From assembly GCF_900109145.1 (NCBI RefSeq), contig NZ_FNYY01000003.1, positions 290,955-354,954 on the forward strand: a stretch of 64,000 nucleotides of DNA, read 5' to 3'. How positions within the stretch are numbered: position 1 is the stretch's first letter; every line of letters starts with the position of its first letter. The DNA is from Marinovum algicola. GTDB taxonomy: Bacteria > Pseudomonadota > Alphaproteobacteria > Rhodobacterales > Rhodobacteraceae. The translations under genes and the position numbers were made by a program. This document shows, piece by piece, positions 26,360-35,900 of this stretch. Under the pieces are notes generated by a model. That model was not told the DNA's origin and searched no databases. It worked only from the letters and a program-made list of their open reading frames with translations.

Positions 26360-27417
26360 CGCGCACCATCGTCGAGTCGAAAACCAAAACCGCCGTCTTG
26401 GGCTTTGACGAGCCGTTCTGCGTCATTGGCGAACGGATCAACCCCACCGGCCGCAAGAAGCTGGCCGCCGAGCTGGAGGCCGGCGATTTCTCGACCGTCG
26501 AGACCGACGCGCTGGCGCAGGTCGCCGCCGGGGCCAATATCCTCGATATCAACGCCGGGGTGGTCTACAACTCCAACCCCAACCCGAACGAGACCGAGCC
26601 GCCGCTGATGACCAAGATCATCGAGCTGGTGCAGGGCCTTGTCGACGTGCCGCTCTGCATCGACAGCTCGGTGCCGGGCGCGCTCGAGGCCGGCCTGGCC
26701 GCCGCCGAAGGTCGGCCGCTGCTGAACTCGGTCACCGGCGAGGAGGAGCGGCTGGAGCTGGTGCTGCCGCTGGTCAAGAAATACAACGTGCCGGTGGTGG
26801 CGATCTCGAACGACGACACCGGCATTTCCGAGGATCCCGACGTGCGCTTTGCGGTCGCCAGGAAGATCGTCGAACGCGCCGCAGATTTCGGCATTCCGGC
26901 GCATGACATCGTGGTCGACCCGCTGGTGATGCCGATCGGCGCCATGGCGACGGCGGGCAAGCAGGTCTTTACCCTGGTGCGCCGGTTGCGCGACGAACTG
27001 GGGGTCAACACCACCTGCGGCGCCTCGAACATCTCCTTCGGCCTGCCCAACCGGCATGGCATCAACAACGCCTTCCTGCCGATGGCCATGGGCGCCGGCA
27101 TGACCAGCGCCATCATGAACCCGGTCCAGATGCCGGTAACCCAGGCCAGGATCGCCGAAAAGAAGGCGGAAGTGGCTGCCGCCGGACTCGTTCTGCCCGA
27201 GGGGATGGACGACGAGACCTTCGTGACGCTCTTTGGCCTCGGCTCGACCAAGGTGCGCCCCGGCAAGGAGATGGAGGCCATTCGCGCCGCCAACCTGCTG
27301 ACCGACAACGACGCCCATGGCGGCGCCTGGATCGCGTTCAACAAGGTGGCGCCGAAAGCCGGCCAGGAAGGCCGCGGCCGGGCCGGCCGCAGCGGCGGCC
27401 GCCGGCGCCGGGCCTGA
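26356..27417 (+). CDS. Methyltetrahydrofolate:corrinoid methyltransferase (pterin-binding)
   Basis: A 353-residue DHPS-like TIM barrel that moves the methyl group of 5-methyl-THF to a corrinoid protein. CVIGERINPTGRKKLAAELE, GANILDINAGV, CIDSSVPGALEAGL and TTCGASNISFGLPNR match the AcsE/MetH pterin domain. There is no B12 or homocysteine domain, so it is one part of a split system. Split methionine synthases of this kind have been reported in Roseobacters; a demethylation pathway is the alternative. A basic Gly/Arg-rich tail (GRGRAGRSGGRRRRA) is unusual. Confidence 0.85.
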   Translation: MTRTIVESKTKTAVLGFDEPFCVIGERINPTGRKKLAAELEAGDFSTVETDALAQVAAGANILDINAGVVYNSNPNPNETEPPLMTKIIELVQGLVDVPLCIDSSVPGALEAGLAAAEGRPLLNSVTGEEERLELVLPLVKKYNVPVVAISNDDTGISEDPDVRFAVARKIVERAADFGIPAHDIVVDPLVMPIGAMATAGKQVFTLVRRLRDELGVNTTCGASNISFGLPNRHGINNAFLPMAMGAGMTSAIMNPVQMPVTQARIAEKKAEVAAAGLVLPEGMDDETFVTLFGLGSTKVRPGKEMEAIRAANLLTDNDAHGGAWIAFNKVAPKAGQEGRGRAGRSGGRRRRA

Positions 27418-27421
27418 GGGC

Positions 27422-27506
27422 GGAGCGAGGGGCCAGCCCCTCGCGCTCCCCGAGGTATTTCGAGCAAGAGGAAATCAGGGGCGCTGGCCGAGGTCGGCGC
27501 CCCTTT
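27422..27506. terminator. Pair of hairpins between the folate operon and paaG-like gene
   Basis: A first hairpin pairs GGAGCGAGGGG (27422-27432) with CCCCTCGCGCTCC. A second pairs GGGGCGC (27479-27485) with GCGCCCC (about 27497-27503) and is followed by TTT. The genes on either side converge, so these are likely a shared terminator region. Confidence 0.6.
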
Positions 27507-27519
27507 CGGGTTCGGGCGG

Positions 27520-28296
27520 TCAGCGGCCTTCGTATTGCGCCGGGCGCTTTTCCATGAAGGCCAGAACACCCTCCTTGAAGTCGCGGGTCTGGCCGCATTT
27601 GCCTTGCAGCCGGGCCTCGAGCAGGAGCTGGTCGTCGAGCGGATTGTCGAACGAGCTGCGGATCGCGGTCTTGACGTGCCGGTAGGCTTCGGTCGGGCCC
27701 TTGGCGAGATGGGCGGCGCGGGCTTTCCAATGGGCGGCAAAGGCGTCATCCTCGACCGCTTCCCAGATCATGCCCCAATCGCTGGCCTGCTGCGCGCTGA
27801 TCCGGTCGGCGAACAGCGCCGCGCCCATCGCCTTGGCGGCGCCCATCTGACGCGGCAGCCAATAGGTGCCGCCGGCGTCGGGGATCAGGCCGATGCGGGT
27901 GAAGGCCTGGAGGAAAAAGGCGCTCTCGGTGGCAATAACCACATCCGCCGCCAGCGCGAGATTGGCGCCGGCCCCGGCGGCCGGGCCGTTGACGGCGCAG
28001 ATCGTCGGGATCGGGCAATCGAAGATCGCGCGCAGCATCGGCACATATTCATCGCGCAGCACCCGCTCCAGATCGAGCTTGGCGGCAGAGCTGGCATCGC
28101 CCAGATCCTGGCCGGAGCAGAAGGAGGGCCCGGCCCCGGTCATCACCAGCACGCGGGCCGTTTCGCCCGCCGCCCGCACGGCATCGGTGATCTCGGCGCG
28201 CATCTGGGTGTTGAGCGCGTTCATCACATCGGCGCGGTTCAGCGTGAGTACGGCGATGTCGTCGGAAATCTCGAGGGTGATGGCTTCGTAGTTCAT
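27520..28296 (-). CDS. Enoyl-CoA hydratase/isomerase, PaaG-like
   Basis: A 258-residue crotonase. The oxyanion hole is formed by MTGAGPSFCSGQDLGD (near residue 66) and NGPAAGAGANLALAADV (near 108). IGLIPDAGGTYWLPRQMG and the WGMIWEAV step are close to PaaG, the ring-epoxide isomerase of phenylacetate breakdown. No other paa genes are next to it, so a general short-chain enoyl-CoA isomerase or hydratase remains possible. Confidence 0.82.
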   Translation of the reverse strand: MNYEAITLEISDDIAVLTLNRADVMNALNTQMRAEITDAVRAAGETARVLVMTGAGPSFCSGQDLGDASSAAKLDLERVLRDEYVPMLRAIFDCPIPTICAVNGPAAGAGANLALAADVVIATESAFFLQAFTRIGLIPDAGGTYWLPRQMGAAKAMGAALFADRISAQQASDWGMIWEAVEDDAFAAHWKARAAHLAKGPTEAYRHVKTAIRSSFDNPLDDQLLLEARLQGKCGQTRDFKEGVLAFMEKRPAQYEGR

Positions 28297-28371
28297 GTCT
28301 CGCGGCCCTGGTGTTTGCTGTCGGCGCGAGACTGGCGCAATGGCAGGTCCGAGGCCAGAGCAAACGCGGCG

Positions 28372-28914
28372 TCACGCCGCCTCTCGGCGCCAGGCCTCAA
28401 GCGCCGGGTTGTCACCGGCGCCCGCAGAGGGGTCGGGCGCATCCGGCGCCTGCATGTCGTCAAGCCGGCGCAGATTGTCGACCACCTGCGGCACCTGCGC
28501 GACGGTCTGCGCCAGCTCGCGCCGGAACGCCTGGCCCTTGGCCTGGTGGCGGGCGCCGAAATAGAAGCTGACGATGGCCCCGAGCAGCCACCACAAAGGC
28601 TCTGGCACCAGGGCGATGCCCTGCATCCGGGCCGCGAACCAGATCGGATCGGCCATCGCCGCCACGAAGAGGCCCAGCGTGCCCATCGCCATCGCCGGCC
28701 GCGGCAGCCGGTTCACCGCATCCATCAGCCGGTCGAACCAGCCGCGCCGGTCGCGGCGGAACTCCTTGCCGAATTGCGCCAGCGTCGCCTGGTGCAGCGT
28801 CACCTCGCGCGCGGCGCCCTTTTCGGCATTCTCGCGAAACACCTCGACCGTTTCGGCCAGGGCATTGCGGCCGCCGCCAAAGACAAGCGACAGGGCCCGT
28901 TCGATCAGCCCCAT
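28372..28914 (-). CDS. Gene-transfer-agent-type 3TM holin
   Basis: A 180-residue protein with membrane segments around residues 74-93 and 103-120 (AMAMGTLGLFVAAMADPIWF and ALVPEPLWWLLGAIVSFYFG), an N-terminal amphipathic part and a charged C-terminal tail. This matches the GTA_holin_3TM family. Holins let the endolysin pass the inner membrane. The ATG at 28914 overlaps the endolysin stop by ten bases. In Rhodobacter capsulatus a comparable holin-endolysin pair releases the gene transfer agent. Confidence 0.82.
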   Translation of the reverse strand: MGLIERALSLVFGGGRNALAETVEVFRENAEKGAAREVTLHQATLAQFGKEFRRDRRGWFDRLMDAVNRLPRPAMAMGTLGLFVAAMADPIWFAARMQGIALVPEPLWWLLGAIVSFYFGARHQAKGQAFRRELAQTVAQVPQVVDNLRRLDDMQAPDAPDPSAGAGDNPALEAWRREAA

Positions 28915-29522
28915 GCCGCCACCCTCCGGCCGAATTCCGCATCTGTCAGGTGATAGCGCGGCGAGATGAAATCCTCGGCCCGCCGGATCCAGCCTCCCTT
29001 GCCGCCGGCCCGCGTGCGGGCATATTTGCGGCTGGCCGGGCGCCGGTCGGCGAGACGGAAATAGTAGTTGCGCCGGGCAATGCCATAGGCGTCGGCGAAA
29101 TGGCGCGGGCCGGCCCGTTCGGCCCGGGCGGCGGCGGCGGCGGTCTGCGGGCCGATCACGCCGTCGACGGCGATCTTCTGGCCCATGTCGCACAGCAGCC
29201 GCTGGAGGATCTTGACCGCATTGGCGCCGGCGTTGACATACATGTCAAAGGCGCTGGCCTGAATGCTTTCGGGCAGTTTCGCGATGCCGGGCCGAATGAA
29301 GTAATGGCGGATGAAGATATCCACCGCCTGCTCCTGGGTCAGCCGGCGGACATCGGCCGTTGTCACCGCGCCGTCACCGTCGAGATCGAGCCCGAGCCGG
29401 CGCAGGGTGTGAATGGTGACACCGTGCTTGGTAGCGCCGCCGGGATCGTCGGGGTCGTTCACATAGCCGCCCTCGCGGGCGATGATCTCATCGGCAATCT
29501 GCCGGACCGAATGTTGCAGCAT
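28905..29522 (-). CDS. GTA-type endolysin, GH108 muramidase
   Basis: A 205-residue peptidoglycan hydrolase. REGGYVNDPDDPGGATKHGVT near residue 16 carries the catalytic Glu of the EGGY motif in the glycoside hydrolase 108 family. VDGVIGPQTAAAAA at about 120 is a peptidoglycan-binding type 3 domain. No signal peptide, so export depends on the holin downstream. An internal segment (GDGAVTTADVRRLTQEQAVD) looks like an EF-hand-like insert. No other GTA structural genes are near. Confidence 0.86.
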   Translation of the reverse strand: MLQHSVRQIADEIIAREGGYVNDPDDPGGATKHGVTIHTLRRLGLDLDGDGAVTTADVRRLTQEQAVDIFIRHYFIRPGIAKLPESIQASAFDMYVNAGANAVKILQRLLCDMGQKIAVDGVIGPQTAAAAARAERAGPRHFADAYGIARRNYYFRLADRRPASRKYARTRAGGKGGWIRRAEDFISPRYHLTDAEFGRRVAAWG

Positions 29523-29645
29523 CTCTGCCTCGCTTGCGCTGTTGACGCGACAAGTCTGGGCAGGACGGGGTTAACGCAGGCTCATGCCAGCGTGCGGTGC
29601 AACATCCGGCGGCCGCACACCACGCCGGATGCCGGCGCGGGCAAA

Positions 29646-30089
29646 TCAGCCCTCCGGCTCTTGGTAGACACCTTGCTCCTTGAGCGCGTCCACCACCTCT
29701 CGCGGCATGTAGGTCTCATCGTGTTTGGCAAGGATTTCAGAGGCCTCAAAGGTTCCGTTGATGTATTTCCCGGTGCCCACCATGCCCTGATTCTCGGCAA
29801 AGAGGTCGGGCAGGATGCCCTGATAGCTGACCGGCACGACGGCGTTGCCATCGGTCACCTTGAAATCGATCCGGTTGTCCTGCCCCTGTTGCAGCGAGCC
29901 GGCTTCGACCAGCCCGCCGATGCGGAACACCTCGGTTTCGCGCGGCGGATCGGCAACCACTTGCGACGGCGAGCGGAAGAAGTTGATCCCGTCGCGCATG
30001 GCATAGCCGATCAGCCCGGTGGCCAGCACAAGCGCCACCGCTGCCACGGCGATCACCTGAATACGGCGTTGTTTTTTCAGGTTTCTCAT
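29646..30089 (-). CDS. ccmE: Cytochrome c maturation protein CcmE
   Basis: A 147-residue heme chaperone of the Ccm system I. One N-terminal membrane anchor (about residues 11-29) is followed by an OB-fold domain in the periplasm. The heme-binding His is in LAKHDETYMP, near residue 125, and the IGGLVEAGSL and GILPDLFAENQG blocks are conserved. Located away from ccmFH, and followed on the same strand by nothing related; argC is upstream with an 11-base gap. Confidence 0.95.
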   Translation of the reverse strand: MRNLKKQRRIQVIAVAAVALVLATGLIGYAMRDGINFFRSPSQVVADPPRETEVFRIGGLVEAGSLQQGQDNRIDFKVTDGNAVVPVSYQGILPDLFAENQGMVGTGKYINGTFEASEILAKHDETYMPREVVDALKEQGVYQEPEG

Positions 30090-30100
30090 CAGCGACCTCC

Positions 30101-31129
30101 CTATGGAAACAGCGGCGCCATCATCAGCCCGGCGGTTTCTTCCAGCCCAAGCATAAGATTGGCATTCTGAAGCGCTTGTCCAGAGGAGCCCTTGGTCAAA
30201 TTGTCCAGTGCGACAATAAGGATCGCCCGCCCCGCGATGCGGTCGCCGGTGACACCGACATGCACGAAGTTCGAGCCGCGCACGTGATGGGTGCTCGGGG
30301 TCTGGCCAAACGGCAGCACCTCGACAAAGGGCTCATCGGCATAGGCCTTGGCAAAGGTCTCATGCACCTGCGCCGCATCGCCGCTGACATAACCGGTGGC
30401 CAGGATGCCGCGATTGGCCGGGATCAGGTGCGGGGTGAACTGAACCTTGACCTCGCGGCCGGCAAGTGCCGCGAATTCCTGATCGAATTCGCCCAGGTGC
30501 CGGTGTGTGCCGCCGACCGCATAGGCATTGTACCCCTCGGACAGCTCGGCATGGAGCAGATTTTCCTTGAGACTGCGCCCGGCGCCCGAAACGGCACATT
30601 TCATGTCGAGGATGATGTCGTCCAGCCCGATCACCCCGGCGGAAATCAACGGCCGCAGGGCAAACTGGCCGGTCGCGGCATTGCAGCCGGTGCCGGCCAC
30701 CAGCCGCGCGGCGCGGATGTCGTTGCGGTAGAACTCGGTAAGGCCATAGACCGCCTCGCCCTGCATCTCGACCGCGGCATGGGCGTTGCCGTACCATTTT
30801 TCATAGGCCGCCGGATCACGCAGCCGGAAATCGGCGGACAGATCGACGATCTTGAGGTCGCGCGGCAGATCGCGGATCACCTCCTGGCTGGTCTTGTGCG
30901 GCAGGGCGCAGAAACACAGGTCGATGCCGGCGAAGTCGATCTCGTCGATCCTGACCAGATCGGGCAGATCGAGATGGCGCAGATGCGGGAAGACATCGGC
31001 CATCTTCAGGCCGGCCTTGCGCTCGGCCGCAAGCGCGGCGATTTCCATGTCGGGATGGGTGGCGATCAGCCGGACCAGCTCTGCACCGGTATACCCCGAC
31101 GCGCCGAGGATTGCGATTTTCTTTGTCAT
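30101..31129 (-). CDS. argC: N-acetyl-gamma-glutamyl-phosphate reductase
   Basis: A 342-residue arginine-biosynthesis enzyme reducing N-acetylglutamyl phosphate with [20 protein letters not shown] near residue 6 is the NADP site. [18 protein letters not shown] contains the catalytic Cys (near residue 150), and VSGAGRS follows. ATG at 31129 gives the standard start MTKKIAILG; upstream in-frame codons lack a family match. Confidence 0.95.
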   Translation of the reverse strand: MTKKIAILGASGYTGAELVRLIATHPDMEIAALAAERKAGLKMADVFPHLRHLDLPDLVRIDEIDFAGIDLCFCALPHKTSQEVIRDLPRDLKIVDLSADFRLRDPAAYEKWYGNAHAAVEMQGEAVYGLTEFYRNDIRAARLVAGTGCNAATGQFALRPLISAGVIGLDDIILDMKCAVSGAGRSLKENLLHAELSEGYNAYAVGGTHRHLGEFDQEFAALAGREVKVQFTPHLIPANRGILATGYVSGDAAQVHETFAKAYADEPFVEVLPFGQTPSTHHVRGSNFVHVGVTGDRIAGRAILIVALDNLTKGSSGQALQNANLMLGLEETAGLMMAPLFP

Positions 31130-31210
31130 ATCAAGGTCTCCCACAAGGGTATGAATGTGTCGCGCGAGGCCTGCGGTCAGGGCCGTCGCCGCGCGTGCAT
31201 TGGATCACGG

Positions 31211-32023
31211 TCAGGCTTTGACGAAGTCGATCTTTCGTCGCAGAAACCGCGTGGCGCCATCGCTCACCCGGCGCGGATCGCCGGTGGTCAGAAAACGGGT
31301 TTCTCCTGCACTGCCAACCATTTGCGGATGGCGATGCAGGTAATCCGCGAGGCTCTCGGCGACGATATCGGCCTGGCTGAACACCTTGACATCGGGGCCC
31401 AGGGACTGCTGAAAAATCTCGGCCAGAAGCGGATAATGGGTGCATCCCAACACCGCCGCCTGCGGCCCCGGCATCTTGCGCCTGAGCGCCTCGACATGGC
31501 TGCGCACCAGCGCTTCGGCAAGGATCAGATCGCCTTCTTCGATGGCATCGACCACGCCGCCGCAAGCCTGAGCTTCGACGTCTACCCCTATGGCGCGAAA
31601 GGCCAATTCGCGCTGAAAAGCACGGCTCGATACGGTGGCCGGCGTGGCAAAGAGCGCCACGTGCTTGATCGCGACCTCGCGCGGCGGCGACTGGTCGCCC
31701 CAGTTTCGCTCGGTCATGGCCTCGATCAGCGGCACAAAGACGCCGAGCACCCGCTTGCCCTGCGGCACGCCGGCCTCTTGCATCCGGCGCAGCGCGGCGG
31801 CGCTGGCGGTGTTGCAGGCGAGGATCACCAGATCGCAGCCCTCATCCCAGAGACGGGTCACGCCGGCGCGCGTGAGATCGTGGATGTCATCCACGGTGCG
31901 CACGCCATAAGGCGCATGCGCCGAATCCGCATAATAGACAAAGGGCACCTCCGGCAGCCGCCTCGCCACCGCGTCCCAGACCGTCAGCCCCCCGAGGCCG
32001 CTATCGAAAATTCCAACTGCCAT
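31211..32023 (-). CDS. murI: Glutamate racemase
   Basis: A 270-residue enzyme making D-glutamate for peptidoglycan. [16 protein letters not shown] at the N-terminus supplies Asp and Ser. The two catalytic cysteines are in LACNTASAA (near residue 75) and LGCTHYPLL (near 190). Length is normal. Seven bases downstream of the acyltransferase gene in the same direction. Confidence 0.95.
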   Translation of the reverse strand: MAVGIFDSGLGGLTVWDAVARRLPEVPFVYYADSAHAPYGVRTVDDIHDLTRAGVTRLWDEGCDLVILACNTASAAALRRMQEAGVPQGKRVLGVFVPLIEAMTERNWGDQSPPREVAIKHVALFATPATVSSRAFQRELAFRAIGVDVEAQACGGVVDAIEEGDLILAEALVRSHVEALRRKMPGPQAAVLGCTHYPLLAEIFQQSLGPDVKVFSQADIVAESLADYLHRHPQMVGSAGETRFLTTGDPRRVSDGATRFLRRKIDFVKA

Positions 32024-32029
32024 CAGCGC

Positions 32030-32908
32030 TTACGACCTGTGCCGCTCCTCGAACTCGAACCCGTAATCATAGGATTCCAAAGGTGTCGGAGACAGCTCAT
32101 ACGTGGCTTTGCGCAGGAAATCCATCATTGCCCGCCCATCCTTGGCGCGGGCCTGCAACTCCGCACGCGGGATCGGCTCGCCGATCGCCACCCGCACCGG
32201 GGTGTTGACCCGCCGCCGAAACTCCTGGATCAGCAGCCCCATGCGCAGGGTGTTGTGCAGATGGCTGGCCAGCTGGAACAGCCGCGAGGTGTGGCCATCG
32301 AAATAGATCGGCACCACCGCCGCATCGGATTTCGCGATCATCCGCGCGGTAAAGGTGCGCCACCCCGGATCCATCGGCCGCCTGAACGGTTTGACCGCGG
32401 TCGAAACCGTACCGCCGGGAAAGATGCCGATGGCGCCGCCCTCGGCCAGATAGGCCAGCGAGGCCTTGCGGGTCTCGATATTGGTGCGCATCGCCTCCTT
32501 GGATTCCGAGAAATCGACCGGCAGGATGATCCGGTCGAGCTCGGAGGCCTTGCGGAAAATCTTATGCGCCATGATGCGGAAATCGCCCCGCACCACCGAC
32601 AGGATATGCCCCAGCATCAGCCCGTCGAGGATGCCGTAGGGATGATTGGCAATGACGATCAGCGGGCCGTCCCTGGGGATATTGTCCAGCGCGCCGCGCG
32701 TCACCTCCAGCCCCAGACCGTAACGTTCGACCATGACCTGCCAGAAATCCTCGCCATCGGCGACGGCCAGCTCATAGCCATCGGCCCGCTTGATCAGGCC
32801 AAGCCGGCCGGTGGCATTTTCCATCAGCCGGATCATGGCGCGGCCGCCACGGGTCTCGGCGGAATAGGCATAAGAGATGTCTCTGGCGACCTGCCGCTTG
32901 CTCTGCAT
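32030..32908 (-). CDS. Lysophospholipid acyltransferase family protein
   Basis: A 292-residue glycerophospholipid/ornithine-lipid type acyltransferase (COG3176-like). The acyl-CoA/ACP motif is NHPYGILDG near residue 89: His and Asp are five residues apart instead of four, which is normal for this branch. GAIGIFPGGTVS supplies the third block, FPxG. There is no signal peptide, and a hydrophobic patch suggests a membrane-surface enzyme. It may be an OlsA-like enzyme, but no olsB partner is adjacent. Confidence 0.82.
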   Translation of the reverse strand: MQSKRQVARDISYAYSAETRGGRAMIRLMENATGRLGLIKRADGYELAVADGEDFWQVMVERYGLGLEVTRGALDNIPRDGPLIVIANHPYGILDGLMLGHILSVVRGDFRIMAHKIFRKASELDRIILPVDFSESKEAMRTNIETRKASLAYLAEGGAIGIFPGGTVSTAVKPFRRPMDPGWRTFTARMIAKSDAAVVPIYFDGHTSRLFQLASHLHNTLRMGLLIQEFRRRVNTPVRVAIGEPIPRAELQARAKDGRAMMDFLRKATYELSPTPLESYDYGFEFEERHRS

Positions 32909-32983
32909 GGCAAGACCTTTGTCAGGGGTTTTCGGCCTGTTTACATCCCTTTCCTGCCCGCTTCAAAGCAAAACCGCGTGGGC

Positions 32984-35900
32984 TCATTCGGCTGCCTTGA
33001 GCAGTTCGGGCCCGCCCGCGCGGATCACCGCCAGAAGCTCTTCGCGGCGCTTGGCCGCCTTGGCTTCATTGGCCGCCTTGACCGGACCAAAGCCGCGGAT
33101 ATCGAGCGGCAGCCGCGCCAGCGCGATGATGGCGTCGCGGGTATTGGCCGTCAGACCGGGCAGAACCTCGTCCAGGTCGCGCTCGTATTGCGTGATCAGG
33201 GCGCGTTCCAAGCGGCGATCCTCTGAATAGCCAAAGACATCCAGCGGCGTGCCCCGCAACCCTTTGAGCTTGGCGAGGATCTTCATCGGCCCAAGCAGCC
33301 ATTCGCCGAACTCGCGCTTTTTCGGGCGGCCGTCAGGGCCCGCCTTGCTCAGGATCGGCGGCGCCATGTGCAGGCGCATCTTGAACTCCCCCTCAAAGGT
33401 GCCTTTGGCCTTTTCCCGGCTGTCGATCAGCAGTCGCGCCACTTCATATTCGTCCTTGTAGGCCAGCAGCTTGTGATAGCCGAGCGCCACCGCCTCACGC
33501 AGCGCCTCGTCCTCGATTGCATCGACGCGGCCGCGATAGCGCTTGGCCAGCCGCTTGCCCTGATACCGGGTCAGATGATCGGCGCGGAAGGCGATGCGCT
33601 CTTCCAGAGATTTGGGCAGCTCGACCACCCTGGGTTTGGCCATCTCGTCGGCCTCTTGCGGGTGCAGCGCAGCCCAGCGCCCGATTTCGAAAGCGCGCTG
33701 GTTGCGCTCGACCGCCTGGCCGTTCATCTCGACCGCCTGAAGGATGGACGCATGGCTGAGCGGCACGAGGCCTTTCTGCCAGGCGGCACCAAACAGGATC
33801 ATGTTGGAATAGATCGAGTCGCCCATCACCGCGCGGGCCAGTTCCGACGCGTCGAACATCGTCAGCCGATCTTTGAGCCGCGCCTCAAGAGCGAGCTGCA
33901 ACCTGTCGGACGGAATGGAAAATTCCGTATTTCTGGTAAAGTCGCCGGTGATGATTTCATGGCTGTTGACCACGCCGCCGGTGCGCCCGCTGCGCATCAG
34001 GCCGATGGTCTTGGCCCCGGCCGAGACCACCAGATCACCGCCGATCAGCGCATCCATCTCGCCGGTTGCGACACGGATTGCGCTGATATCAGATGGTTTT
34101 TCCGCCAGCCGACAATGGATCGCCACGGCGCCGCCCTTCTGCGCAAGGCCGGCCATTTCCATCATGCCGGCGCCCTTGCCGTCAAGCTGCGCGGCCTGGG
34201 CCATCACCGCGCCGATTGTCACTACGCCGGTGCCGCCGACGCCGGTGATCACCACGTTGTGGGTGCCGTTGATCGCCGGCAATTCGGGTTGCGGCAGGTC
34301 CGGCAGGTCAAGCTCGCGCGTGGCACCCTTTTTCACCTTGGCCCCTTCCAACGTGAGGAACGACGGGCAAAACCCTTTCAGACAAGTGAAATCCTTGTTG
34401 CAGGCCGATTGGTCGATGGCCCGTTTGCGGCCAAGTTCGGTCTCTTCCGGCACGATGGCGACGCAGTTCGACTGCACGCCGCAATCGCCGCACCCCTCGC
34501 AGACGTCGGTGTTGATGAACACCCGCCTGTCGGGATCGGGGAACTTGCCGCGCTTGCGCCGGCGGCGCTTCTCGGCAGCACAGGTCTGGATATAGACGAT
34601 GGCCGACACGCCTTCGATCTCGCGGCACCGGGTCTGGACGTTCTCCATCTCGTCGCGCTCCTGAATTTCCACGCCCTTGGGAAATTTCTCGAGATCGACG
34701 TCTTCTTTCTGGTCGTAAACCACGAAAACCTTGTTCACGCCCATCGCCTGCAATTCGCGCACGATGCGATAGGGGCTGAGGTCGCCCTCGTTGGGCTGGC
34801 CGCCGGTCATGGCGACGGCGTCATTGTATAGGATCTTGTAGGTGATATTCGTCCCTGCCGCCAACGCGGCGCGGATCGCCAGCGACCCGGAGTGGTTGTA
34901 GGTGCCGTCGCCGAGGTTCTGGAACACGTGGTTGGTGTTGGAAAACGGCGCCTCGCCGATCCAGTTCGCGCCCTCGGCCCCCATATGCGTAAAGCCAGTG
35001 GTCTGGCGGTCCATCCATTGCACCATGTAGTGACAGCCGATGCCGGCATAGGCCCGGCTGCCGTCGGGCACCTTGGTCGAGGTGTTGTGCGGACAGCCGG
35101 CGCAGTAATAGGGCAGCCGCGCCGCGATCTCCTGGGCGTTGTCGCCGGCGCGGGCCTGGCGCAGCGCGTCGAGCCCGGCGCGGATGCCATCGGTGCCGCG
35201 CCCTTCTTCGATCAGGATGTCGCCCAGTTTTTCGGCAATCCAGATCGGATCGAGCGCGCCACGGGTCGGGAAAAGCTCGTCGCGGTGCATGCCGCCGGCC
35301 CCGCCCTTGTACCAGCCATAGACGCGGCGGCCCCGCCGGTCGTCGAAGATTGCTTCCTTGACCTGCACCTCGATCAACTTGCGCTTTTCCTCGACGATGA
35401 CGATCAGGTCGAGCCCCTCGGCCCAGTCGTGGAAGGAATGCATGTCGAGCGGGAAGGTCTGGCCCACCTTGTAGGTGGTGATACCCAGCCGGTCGGCCTC
35501 ACCCTCGTGGATGTTGAGCAGGCTCATTGCATGTTGCAGATCGAGCCAGTTCTTGCCCGCGGCGACAAAGCCGATCTTGGCGCCGGGCTTGCCCCAGACG
35601 CGCTTGTCCATCCGGTTGGCGCGGGAAAAGGCCTCGGCGGCAAACCGCTTGTAATCGATCATCCGCGCTTCCTGGGCATGCGGCGTGTCGCCTAGCCGGA
35701 TGTTGAGACCGCCTTCGGGCATGTCGAAGTCAGGCAAGCGGAAGCTCAGACGGTGCGGGTCGCCATTGACCACGGCGGTGGTCTCGATGGTGTCCTTCAT
35801 CGTCTTGAGGCCGACCCAGAGCCCGGCAAACCGCGACAGGGCAAAGCCGTAGAGGCCGTAATCAAGGATCTCCTGCACCCCGGCCGGCGAAACCACCGGC

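Noticed and set aside
32640..32660. Apparent defect in the acyltransferase motif (five instead of four residues between His and Asp)
   Set aside because: This spacing is normal in the COG3176-like branch of lysophospholipid acyltransferases, so it is not a sign of an inactive gene.
30176..33226. A 1016-codon open frame on the plus strand opposite argC, murI and the acyltransferase
   Set aside because: It is the mirror of high-GC coding sequence on the minus strand; the product is His/Gln/Arg-rich and like no family, while the three minus-strand genes have clear motifs.
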